In this document: positions 7,075 through 14,095 of the stretch, in pieces
Position numbering within the stretch: the stretch's first letter is position 1
How the letters are laid out: every line of letters starts with the position of its first letter
Assembly: GCA_946545505.1 (NCBI GenBank)
Contig: CAMNNN010000008.1
Location: forward strand, 1 to 15,399
Reading direction: 5' to 3'
Source: an uncultured Clostridia bacterium
GTDB lineage: Bacteria; Bacillota; Clostridia; Saccharofermentanales; Saccharofermentanaceae
Length of the DNA: 15,399 nucleotides
Made by a program: the position numbers and the translations under genes
The notes under the pieces: generated by a model
Database searches by the model: none
What the model was told of the DNA's origin: nothing
The model's input: the letters and a program-made list of their open reading frames with translations, nothing else

Positions 7075-8262
7075 TTATCGAAGCAGCGGATCTATGATCG
7101 AGTATGCGTAGCTGGCGGCCGTAAGGAAGCCGTTTGCCGGATACTCGTCAAGAGAATCGGAATCCATACCGAGCCTGAAGACCTCGGGTTCGGCGAAGTC
7201 ATATGCCCAGCAGATCTCATCACCGCACATGGCATCATCGAACATATAGGTGTTGTTTCCGTCCGTGAACACGAGGACGGAACGTCCGATATTGTGCTCA
7301 TCGAGGGGGCCGTAATACTCATACGAGTTGCTGTCCTCATAGTAGATGGCGGTCTCAGGCTCGAAGTTATCGTTGCTCATCTCGAATGAGAGAATCGCAA
7401 GATAAGCGAGTGTGTTCGAGAGCTGATTCCTTGTAAGATCCATATTCTCGTATTCGGTAGCACTTATGAACTGGAAGGTAACCAGTTTTCTGAATGTCTC
7501 TCTGTCGAATGTGGCAGACTGACCGAAGTATCCGCTGGCCACAAGATTCTCCTCGAGAGCATCACATATCTCGCCGAAGTCGGAGTTGAACATCTCGAAG
7601 TCGTCAGGAATACCGTCTTCATATTCGATCGTGGCACAAGCGAGTTCTTCGTCAACTTCAATATCCGTCCATTCATTCTCGATATTACTAACGCCGTTCT
7701 CGTAACGCTCATCCAGGGTATCGAGTTCCTCCGAGAGATTCTCGAAGAATGAAGCTATATCTCCGCTGTCGGTTTTCTCGGAAGCTGCCTGTATAGCCGG
7801 CCAGCAGACCAGTACTTCGATTGCTATAAACAATGTAAGAAGTCCTGATATGATCAGACCTGCGATGGCAAATCCCATACCCTTCTTATTCTTCTTCGAA
7901 GCTGAAACAAGTCCTGCTATGGACAGGATCAATCCGATAACGGCAGTAAAACCGCAGCAGAATATAGATACCAGTGACACAACGAAGCCTGCCATGGCAA
8001 GGCCGCTCATGGTCGGCACATCTTCCATAACAGGTCTATATACAGACTGATCGTATCCACCGCTTCCCTGCTGATTACTCTGCCCGTACGCTGACTCATA
8101 CGTAGGCTTATAAACATCCTCTGCCGGTGTATACGAAGCAGCCGGCTGTTCTATGGGCTGTTCTATGGGTTGTTCAACAATCTCCGGAAACTTGGAGCCG
8201 CAGTGTGAGCAGAACCTCGTGTTGTCTTCGCTTGCACTTCCGCAGTGACTACAATACTTCAT
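7075..8262 (-). CDS. Zinc-ribbon membrane protein with DUF4190-like segment and unrecognised acidic C-terminal domain
   Basis: Function unknown. Parts of the 395 residues: a double zinc ribbon with Cys4, Cys7, Cys18 and Cys21 in two CSHCGS motifs; EQPI repeats (29-40); a Tyr/Gln/Ser/Pro-rich linker to about 84; a hydrophobic block at 87-118 and another at 128-155, separated by SKKNKKG, a pattern like DUF4190 membrane hairpins; then a soluble domain (about 160-395) rich in Asp and Glu with few basic residues, which I do not recognise. The zinc ribbon is probably cytosolic; the side of the acidic domain depends on the number of helices. The ATG has AAGGGA about 9 nt upstream. The stop lies 12 nt from the inverted repeat around the rpmH promoter. 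Divergent from the VTC operon. Confidence 0.85.
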   Translation of the reverse strand: MKYCSHCGSASEDNTRFCSHCGSKFPEIVEQPIEQPIEQPAASYTPAEDVYKPTYESAYGQSNQQGSGGYDQSVYRPVMEDVPTMSGLAMAGFVVSLVSIFCCGFTAVIGLILSIAGLVSASKKNKKGMGFAIAGLIISGLLTLFIAIEVLVCWPAIQAASEKTDSGDIASFFENLSEELDTLDERYENGVSNIENEWTDIEVDEELACATIEYEDGIPDDFEMFNSDFGEICDALEENLVASGYFGQSATFDRETFRKLVTFQFISATEYENMDLTRNQLSNTLAYLAILSFEMSNDNFEPETAIYYEDSNSYEYYGPLDEHNIGRSVLVFTDGNNTYMFDDAMCGDEICWAYDFAEPEVFRLGMDSDSLDEYPANGFLTAASYAYSIIDPLLR

Positions 8263-8414
8263 AATCTATCCCTTCCCTTAAACAAGAACTTTATGGGAAT
8301 ACGTTTTTGAATCCCCACTTCAACAGTATACATAATTGTCGATTTCTTTTCATTCTTTAAGTTTCGTTTTAAGTTCGCCCTGTAAGATATGCTCAACAAC
8401 AGGAGGAACATGAG
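8263..8414. promoter_or_regulatory. Divergent intergenic region with TTTAAGTT direct repeats
   Basis: This 152 nt gap separates the divergent zinc-ribbon and VTC genes, so promoters in both directions are expected. Two TTTAAGTT copies (8356-8363 and 8368-8375) lie 12 bp apart start to start, about one helical turn, like direct-repeat sites of response regulators. A TAAGAT at 8383-8388 is a possible -10 for the plus strand, without a good -35. For the minus strand, TATACT (on the complement of the stretch around 8325) is a weak -10 candidate. No riboswitch pattern was recognised. Confidence 0.3.
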
Positions 8415-9149
8415 ATGAGTCACATTGATGTTTTCAAAAGATATGAATATAAATACCTGCTCGACGTATCCTCGAAGGCCAAGCTTCTCGAAGTTCTTGA
8501 AGGACACATGAAGCTCGACGAGTACGGAAAGACGACTATAAGAAACGTTTACTACGATACTCCGGATTACGCTCTCATAAGAAAGTCTCTCGAGAAGCCC
8601 GTTTATAAGGAGAAGCTTCGCGTCAGATCCTACAGCAAGGTCACAGAGAATGACAACGTGTATGTAGAGATCAAGAAAAAATACATGGGCATCGTCTACA
8701 AAAGAAGAACGGCTGTTAGAGAATATCAGGCGGAAGGCTGGCTCGAGGGCACCTTCCCTCAACCTTATATCTCGCAGATAGCAGACGAGATCGAGTACTT
8801 CAGAAGATTATATAAGGATTTAAGACCTTCCTGCTTCCTTTCCTACGAGCGCGAATCATACTACGCGACGGACGGAAGCGGTCTAAGACTTACGATGGAC
8901 GAGAAGATCTTGGGCAGGACCTGCGACATATCGCTTACCGAAGGCGTGTACGGTGACAGGATAATCTCTCCGGGGTGCACACTTCTAGAACTTAAGACAT
9001 CAGGCGCCATCCCTTTGTATCTTACGAAATTCCTAAGCGAAAACGACATCGCGCGGACATCATTCTCGAAGTACGGTTCCTACTACGAGAACAAGATCAG
9101 AAAAGCATCCCGCGTAACAACAATCGAAGGAGGACTTCTATATGCTTAA
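8415..9149 (+). CDS. VTC domain protein (polyphosphate-polymerase-like triphosphate tunnel enzyme)
   Basis: The yeast VTC4 homologue makes polyphosphate from ATP inside a tunnel lined with basic and acidic residues; the bacterial proteins are named by similarity and their product is mostly unproven. The 244 residues show the family pattern: RYEYKYLL (9-16) with Lys13, YYDTPDYALIR (46-56), KEKLRVRSY (65-73) with paired Arg69 and Arg71, YVEIKKKY (83-90), YKRR (95-98), YERESYY (144-150), RLTMDEKI (158-165), LLELKTSG (190-197), and FSKY (217-220). The charged residues needed for binding triphosphate and metal therefore appear intact. There is no membrane segment or signal peptide. AGGAGG (8401-8406) is 8 nt before the ATG; the out-of-frame ATG at 8410 is too close. 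The 3' end overlaps the DUF4956 gene by 8 nt. Confidence 0.93.
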   Translation: MSHIDVFKRYEYKYLLDVSSKAKLLEVLEGHMKLDEYGKTTIRNVYYDTPDYALIRKSLEKPVYKEKLRVRSYSKVTENDNVYVEIKKKYMGIVYKRRTAVREYQAEGWLEGTFPQPYISQIADEIEYFRRLYKDLRPSCFLSYERESYYATDGSGLRLTMDEKILGRTCDISLTEGVYGDRIISPGCTLLELKTSGAIPLYLTKFLSENDIARTSFSKYGSYYENKIRKASRVTTIEGGLLYA

Positions 9150-9786
9150 CACTACGGATTTTATTATATACATTGCAGTCGCACTCGGGCTCGGCATAGT
9201 TATCGCAGCCTCTTACATGTTCAAGACGAAGACGAGCAGATCTTTTCTCGCGACACTGGCTTTGCTTCCCGCTCTTGTCAGTGTCATCATCATGATGGTC
9301 AACGGCAGCATCGGAGCAGGAGTCGCCGTGGCAGGCACCTTCAGTCTGGTTCGCTTCAGATCCGCTCCCGGCACTGCCCGCGAGATAACCGCCGTATTCC
9401 TGGCGATGGCAACCGGTCTTATCTGCGGTATGGGATATTTCGTATACGCAGGCATCTTCACGGCAATAATCTGCGTCGCCATGATGCTTCTTAAGGTCAC
9501 GGGCTTCGGCGACAGCAAGGACGAGAAAGAGCTTCACATCACAATCCCGGAAGACCTGGACTATGAAGGCGTCTTTGACGAGATTTTCGACAAGTACACA
9601 TCGGAAAGAAAGCTTATAAGCGTAAAGACCTCCGACATGGGAAGCCTGTTCCGCTTAAAGTACACATTCACACTCAAAAACGGGATGAGTGAAAAGGATT
9701 TCATCGACAAATTAAGAGTGCGTAACGGTAATCTTCCCATCGCCGTATGCGTATCGCAGCTTACCGAATCATCGGCACAGCTTTAA
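9142..9786 (+). CDS. DUF4956 membrane protein
   Basis: Function unknown. The 214 residues hold hydrophobic segments at about 6-24, 36-54, 56-70 and 82-118, then a soluble domain (about 125-214) probably in the cytosol. The motif GTFSLVRFRSAPGTARE (65-81) between membrane segments is the signature of DUF4956 and carries conserved Arg residues that could contact an anionic substrate. The start is ATG at 9142 with AAGGAGG about 8 nt upstream, inside the end of the VTC gene; the 8 nt overlap implies coupled translation. DUF4956 proteins commonly neighbour VTC-domain genes in Firmicutes, which suggests the two act together, for example in moving or anchoring the VTC product. This role is inferred. 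Confidence 0.92.
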   Translation: MLNTTDFIIYIAVALGLGIVIAASYMFKTKTSRSFLATLALLPALVSVIIMMVNGSIGAGVAVAGTFSLVRFRSAPGTAREITAVFLAMATGLICGMGYFVYAGIFTAIICVAMMLLKVTGFGDSKDEKELHITIPEDLDYEGVFDEIFDKYTSERKLISVKTSDMGSLFRLKYTFTLKNGMSEKDFIDKLRVRNGNLPIAVCVSQLTESSAQL

Positions 9787-9807
9787 CAAGGAAAGGGGAT
9801 CACGACC

Positions 9808-11289
9808 ATGAAAAAGATCAGAACCATAGCATTATTCATAGCACTTGTCCTTCTTATGACAGGATGTGCAGAAGCTTCTTTAACGGCAGATAATACCGTA
9901 ACTGAGACAACACAGATCTCTTCCGAAGATTTGTATTCAGACCGCGACTTCGAGACCGATTATGACGAATCAGACGCCGTGCTGATATCATTGACTTCCG
10001 ATTCCGTCACTATCACGGAAGAAGGAACATATATCGTACAGGGAACTTTGGAAGACGGATCGATAATAATAGACGCAGGCGACGAGGATAAAGTACAGCT
10101 CATTCTGGACGGATGCTCAATTTCCTCTGCTTCATCAGCGGCAATCTATGTTAAGAATGCGGACAAAGTCTTTATCACCACAGCACAAGGAAGCGTAAAC
10201 ACACTTACCAACGTAACAGGATTCGAAGCCGACGAAGAATCCAATATCGACGGTGTCATATTCTCGAAGTCAGACCTTACTCTTAACGGAGAAGGAATCC
10301 TGATCATAAGCTCTTGTGATCACGGTATTGTAGGCAAAGACGATCTTGTCATAACAAGCGGAGAATATGAGATTGATTCGACAGGCGACGCTTTACAGGC
10401 GAACGATCTTATAGCTATATCAGACGGAACATTCACCATCAATTCGGGCGATGACGCTATCAGGTGCGACGCAGATCTTGTGATAGACGGCGGAACAATC
10501 GATATATTAAGTTCGAAAGAAGGTCTCGAGGGAAATACGATCACTATTAACGGAGGAGATATTACCCTTGAAGCTTCCGAAGACGGCATCAACGCATCCG
10601 GCGAATCGGGAGACACCATGATGTCGGATTCTTCCTGTCAGATCTATATCACAGGAGGAACTGTCAGCATCACGACTTACGGCGACGGTATCGACTCGAA
10701 TGGTGATCTTACGATCACAGGCGGATATATAACAGTCAGCGGTCCCGAGAATTCCGGTAACGGCTCTCTTGATTATGCAGGCACAGGCACTATAACGGGC
10801 GGTACCATCATCGCGGCCGGCATATCGGGAATGGAAATGAATATGACCGAAGCAACCCAGGGATCCATCCTCGTATCAACAGGCAATCAATCCGCGGGAA
10901 CTGAGATAACAGTGACGGATGCATCCGACAACGAGATCATAAGCTTTACGCCGTCGACATCTTATTCCTGTGTTCTAATAAGCTCTCCTGAACTTCAGGT
11001 CGGGCAGACATACACGATATCATCAGGCTCCTCTTCACAAGATGTCACATTGGATGATTATATTTATGGTCAATCCATGGGATTCGGCGGATTTGGCGGA
11101 GGATTCGGCGGTCCCGGCGGACAGATGCCCGACGGACAAATGCCTGATATGTCAGACTTTGACGGGCAGATGCCGTCTGACTTTAACGGCGAACGGCCCG
11201 AACTTCCGGGCTCCGACGGCCAGACTCCTCCCGACTTACCCGAAGGCTTCGACGGTCAGACCCCGCCTGAACCTCCCTCGGGGCGTTGA
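9808..11289 (+). CDS. Secreted lipoprotein with Cthe_2159-type carbohydrate-binding beta-helix and Gly/Pro/Gln tail
   Basis: Similar to Cthe_2159 of Clostridium thermocellum, a calcium-dependent parallel beta-helix that binds cellulose and pectin-like polymers. The 493 residues start with a lipoprotein signal peptide ending in LLMTGC (Cys20). An acidic linker leads to a beta-helix (about 55-345) with repeated rungs such as DHGI (171-174), GDAL (193-196), DDAIR (215-219), EDGIN (258-262) and GDGID (292-296), each followed by a GG-turn. Asp-rich turns could bind calcium. After a small beta domain (about 350-417), the tail from about 424 is Gly/Phe-rich and then carries GQMPD and DGQTPP repeats. 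The ribosome binding site is AAAGGGG. The gene is 21 nt after DUF4956 and last in the operon; its TGA directly abuts the convergent gene's stop. Confidence 0.88.
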   Translation: MKKIRTIALFIALVLLMTGCAEASLTADNTVTETTQISSEDLYSDRDFETDYDESDAVLISLTSDSVTITEEGTYIVQGTLEDGSIIIDAGDEDKVQLILDGCSISSASSAAIYVKNADKVFITTAQGSVNTLTNVTGFEADEESNIDGVIFSKSDLTLNGEGILIISSCDHGIVGKDDLVITSGEYEIDSTGDALQANDLIAISDGTFTINSGDDAIRCDADLVIDGGTIDILSSKEGLEGNTITINGGDITLEASEDGINASGESGDTMMSDSSCQIYITGGTVSITTYGDGIDSNGDLTITGGYITVSGPENSGNGSLDYAGTGTITGGTIIAAGISGMEMNMTEATQGSILVSTGNQSAGTEITVTDASDNEIISFTPSTSYSCVLISSPELQVGQTYTISSGSSSQDVTLDDYIYGQSMGFGGFGGGFGGPGGQMPDGQMPDMSDFDGQMPSDFNGERPELPGSDGQTPPDLPEGFDGQTPPEPPSGR

Positions 11290-12567
11290 TCAGCCGGCGA
11301 GCGCCATAAGCTCTCGCTGGATCTGCGCCGCTGTTTCTTCAAGAGTAGCTTCATCATAGATATACATATCGCTCAGATTCTTAAAGATATCCAGGAAATC
11401 CGAATTCTCCAGCATGGGATTAATAAGATTCATATTGGCTATATTATCCGATATAAACTCTCCTGCCTCATATTCGATTCCGCCGAGCAAACCGTTATCG
11501 ATAAGAGCCTGCCTGGCAGCCGCACTTACCGGAATTCCCTTCTCTGTTCCCTGAAGGATCGCGAATTCCGGATCGTTCAAAAGAAAGTTCACCAGTCTGC
11601 CGCAGGCTTCAGGGTCCCTGCAGTCAATGCTTATGGCATACATCGTCGCAGGTTTGATATACCACTCGCTCTGATCGTCCAAAGAGATCCTTAAATACTC
11701 TCCTATCACTACATTCATTCCGTCATCGATAGCAGGCTGACAGTATCTTAATGAATCGCTGGCCCAACAGACGGTACCTGCAACCCTTCCGTCTTCAAGG
11801 TCACTGACATTGAAATTATAAAGAGGCATAATTACCCTACGGTCTGTGAGTTCTTTGTAGAATTCCAGGATCATCGAGATATCTTCTGTTGTTCCTATGT
11901 AGGTTCCTTCATCATCAAACAACGTTCTTCCCGTGGTCTGTTCAAACCATGCATTAAGAAGAAGGAACAAGTGCTTATTCACCATACCCAGCACATAGAT
12001 ATCATCCCGGCTCATTACATCTGCCGCCTCGAACAGATCATCCCACGTCATCGGTATATCAAGTCCGTACGAGGCAAACATATCAGCATTATAGAACATA
12101 CAGATCGTATTATAGGCTATGGGAAGTGCATTAAGGTGTCCGTTTCTCATTCCTGTAGCGAGATCTTCCTGAGAGAACTGTGACAGGTCGATATACTCTG
12201 AAAGCTGATTGATATCATAGTAACCCATACCGTCGGAGGAATACTCTGATAGCCATGCATAATTGATCTGCATTACATCGCAGTTGTTATGGGATGCCAT
12301 CTGCATCAAATATCTTCTCTCATATCCGTTCCATATACCGTAAGAATGGTTAACGATAATGTCGGGATTGTTCTCCTGGAATAAAGACAACCCCTGCAAA
12401 GTGTACTCATGTCTGGGGTCGTTTCCCCACCATGACATTGAGATAACGGCCGACTGCTCCTGGGCACTTATCCTTACCTTGGACACATCAGAAGAACATG
12501 ATGCTATGGGAAGCATAAACATCAACACAGCCATCAAAGAAGAAAAAATCTTAATGTGTCTACGCAT
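11290..12567 (-). CDS. Extracellular solute-binding lipoprotein, SBP family 1 (sugar ABC-type)
   Basis: Substrate-capturing lipoprotein of the kind that feeds sugar ABC importers. The 425 residues begin with a basic n-region (RRHIK), a hydrophobic core and the lipobox IASC (Cys24). The mature protein has features of SBP_bac_1: SWWGND near the start (45-50), a FQENNPDI segment (63-70), LPIAYNTICMFYNADMF (148-164), and the hinge-proximal DIPMTWDDLFEAADVM (170-185). The likely ligand is a saccharide, but the sequence does not identify it. GAGG about 8 nt before the ATG overlaps the diguanylate cyclase stop, and the gap is only 10 nt, so the two genes are one operon. No ABC permease or ATPase gene is in the window. 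Confidence 0.9.
   Translation of the reverse strand: MRRHIKIFSSLMAVLMFMLPIASCSSDVSKVRISAQEQSAVISMSWWGNDPRHEYTLQGLSLFQENNPDIIVNHSYGIWNGYERRYLMQMASHNNCDVMQINYAWLSEYSSDGMGYYDINQLSEYIDLSQFSQEDLATGMRNGHLNALPIAYNTICMFYNADMFASYGLDIPMTWDDLFEAADVMSRDDIYVLGMVNKHLFLLLNAWFEQTTGRTLFDDEGTYIGTTEDISMILEFYKELTDRRVIMPLYNFNVSDLEDGRVAGTVCWASDSLRYCQPAIDDGMNVVIGEYLRISLDDQSEWYIKPATMYAISIDCRDPEACGRLVNFLLNDPEFAILQGTEKGIPVSAAARQALIDNGLLGGIEYEAGEFISDNIANMNLINPMLENSDFLDIFKNLSDMYIYDEATLEETAAQIQRELMALAG
11294..11320. repeat. Inverted repeat just past the convergent stop codons
   Basis: CCGGCGAG (11294-11301) and CTCGCTGG (11313-11320) pair over 8 bp with one G-U, around an 11 nt loop. It lies within the last codons of the solute-binding gene and directly downstream of the beta-helix gene. 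No T tract follows in either direction, so it is at most a weak transcript end or RNA-stabilising element. Confidence 0.3.
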
Positions 12568-12577
12568 TCACTTTACC

Positions 12578-14041
12578 TCAGATAAATGTCGGCTTGGACT
12601 TGCCGTTACGCTTCGATATATAAAGGGCAACATCCGTCTTCTGATACAGATCGTCGAACTTATAATCGCCTGCACCGGTAACGAGCACTCCGCTTGAGAC
12701 CGAGAGTCGGAACTTTTCATTCTCTTCCTTGAACCTGATATCAAACCTGTCATAAAGCTTCATGGTAAGATCGTGCATCCTCTTCTCTGCTTCATCGCGG
12801 CTGATATCCGTATACGACTTATAAACGGCGAATTCATCACCGCCGATGCGGCCTATCAAAGCCTCTTCTTCGCCGAATACTTCCCTTAGCAGATCCGCCA
12901 TTCTCTTGATTACTTCATCACCGAATTTATGACCCGCCGCATCGTTGACCTCTTTAAAGTTATCAAGGTCAAACATAAGGAAAGCAATTGCCTGTTTGCC
13001 GCTGAATGCTGACAGGTCGTTCTCGGCTAATTGCCTGAATGTGCTCTTGTTCAGAAGATTCGTCATCAGATCATTCTTTGCCTGATGATCAAGATCTTCC
13101 ACAACATCGGTAACCGAATGATTAAGTCTGCTCATTATGAGGAGCATAGTAAGAACGACGAGCACCGTTATAAGCAAAACTACTATGATCAGATTCTTCG
13201 TCGCAGCCACCTGATCGGCCATGATAGAAGAAGACGGCATCGAACACACGACCTTCCAGCCGTTTGACAAGCGGTTGGAAGTGATCAGGTAATCGTTGTT
13301 GATCGCGGTTATGCCGACATTATCGCCTATGATCTGTGTAAGCTCGGGATTCAGGACAGTTGCTGTTTCTTCGGAAGCAGTCGAATAGATAACATAATCA
13401 TCCTCAGTTACCAGTCTGACACTCATGTCGGACAGCTCGTTAGGTACGGCAAGAACATTCTCAAGCTCTGAGATATAGAAAGACACAACGCATACCGCAT
13501 TCGGATTAAGTCTCTTAACATAGTAGATGCGGTCCGTGTTCTCGAAAACATTAACCAGCCATGCATCCTGCTTAAGATTATCTTCGGGAATGACTGAAGA
13601 GAAATACGAATAGATACTGCTGTCTTTAAACATCTGTCCCGTAGTCTGAGATATCCAGCCCGTAGAGCTGTCATTTGCATAGACAATACCGAAGTCGCAG
13701 AAATTATTCATCATGCCAAGATCGACGATCCTGTTAAGTATAAGCGTCTCGCCTTGGATCTTCTCATAATCGCTCAACGACGGATCAGAAGCATCATAAA
13801 GATAATAATCCTTATCCGAGAACAACAAAGCCGTTACCTGCTGAACATTGTTAAGATAACTGTCTACATTGAGCTCCATCTGATGAGCATCGGCGGAAAT
13901 AAAATATGATATCTTGTCTTCCGTGGTACGCCTTACCGAACGAAGCAGAACGAAGGAGATAATTATTGACAACAGAATAATGCCGAATGCAACGACCAGA
14001 GAATAGATAATCTGAGTAAGACGTAAATTCTTGAGTTTCAT
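12578..14041 (-). CDS. Membrane diguanylate cyclase with extracytoplasmic Cache-like sensor (GGDEF)
   Basis: Makes cyclic di-GMP from two GTP. Using the ATG at 14041 (487 residues): membrane helix 11-34, extracytoplasmic sensor region 35-282 resembling double-Cache domains, second helix 283-303, then a GGDEF domain. Catalytic features are intact: DLMTNLLNK (324-332), FDLDNFKEVND (357-367), and GRIGGDEFAVY with GGDEF at 400-404. The inhibitory I-site (RxxD five residues before GGDEF) is replaced by EEEA (391-394), so classical product inhibition is unlikely. I prefer 14041 because AAGGG lies 8 nt upstream; an in-frame ATG at 14071 has no good site and overlaps the promoter. Followed 10 nt later by a solute-binding lipoprotein. 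Confidence 0.93.
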   Translation of the reverse strand: MKLKNLRLTQIIYSLVVAFGIILLSIIISFVLLRSVRRTTEDKISYFISADAHQMELNVDSYLNNVQQVTALLFSDKDYYLYDASDPSLSDYEKIQGETLILNRIVDLGMMNNFCDFGIVYANDSSTGWISQTTGQMFKDSSIYSYFSSVIPEDNLKQDAWLVNVFENTDRIYYVKRLNPNAVCVVSFYISELENVLAVPNELSDMSVRLVTEDDYVIYSTASEETATVLNPELTQIIGDNVGITAINNDYLITSNRLSNGWKVVCSMPSSSIMADQVAATKNLIIVVLLITVLVVLTMLLIMSRLNHSVTDVVEDLDHQAKNDLMTNLLNKSTFRQLAENDLSAFSGKQAIAFLMFDLDNFKEVNDAAGHKFGDEVIKRMADLLREVFGEEEALIGRIGGDEFAVYKSYTDISRDEAEKRMHDLTMKLYDRFDIRFKEENEKFRLSVSSGVLVTGAGDYKFDDLYQKTDVALYISKRNGKSKPTFI

Positions 14042-14061
14042 ATCAAGTACCCTTAAACAAG

Positions 14062-14070
14062 AGTATAACA
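14062..14070 (-). promoter_or_regulatory. Extended -10 promoter for the cyclase/solute-binding operon
   Basis: Minus strand: TG (14070-14069), one base, then TATACT (14067-14062). No convincing -35 is present. The predicted start lies about 7 nt downstream, leaving a leader of roughly 15 nt that contains the AAGGG ribosome binding site of the ATG at 14041. This placement is the main reason for rejecting the longer start at 14071. Confidence 0.5.
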
Positions 14071-14071
14071 T

Positions 14072-14092
14072 GATACGAAGTCTCTTAGTATC
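14072..14092. repeat. Inverted repeat upstream of the cyclase promoter
   Basis: GATAC (14072-14076) and GTATC (14088-14092) pair; after one mismatch, AAG and CTT pair too, around a 3 nt centre. The 21 bp near-palindrome fills the gap between the permease stop codon (14096) and the -10 of the cyclase operon. It could be an operator for a dimeric regulator at the -35 region, or a weak terminator of the permease gene; no clean T tract follows. Confidence 0.4.
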
Positions 14093-14095
14093 GGT

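Noticed and set aside
8263..8414. c-di-GMP riboswitch upstream of the VTC operon
   Set aside because: Tempting given the nearby cyclase, but I could not find the conserved GEMM core or its paired helices.
8259..8762. 167-residue open frame on the minus strand over the VTC gene start
   Set aside because: It covers the VTC start and the intergenic promoter region, lacks motifs, and conflicts with the strongly supported VTC coding frame.
11042..11359. 105-residue plus-strand frame crossing the convergent stop codons
   Set aside because: It is a shifted reading of the repetitive beta-helix tail and the antisense of the solute-binding gene, with no ribosome binding site.
14042..14071. Upstream ATG at 14071 as the cyclase start
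   Set aside because: It overlaps the predicted -10 element and has no good ribosome binding site, while the ATG at 14041 has AAGGG at 8 nt.
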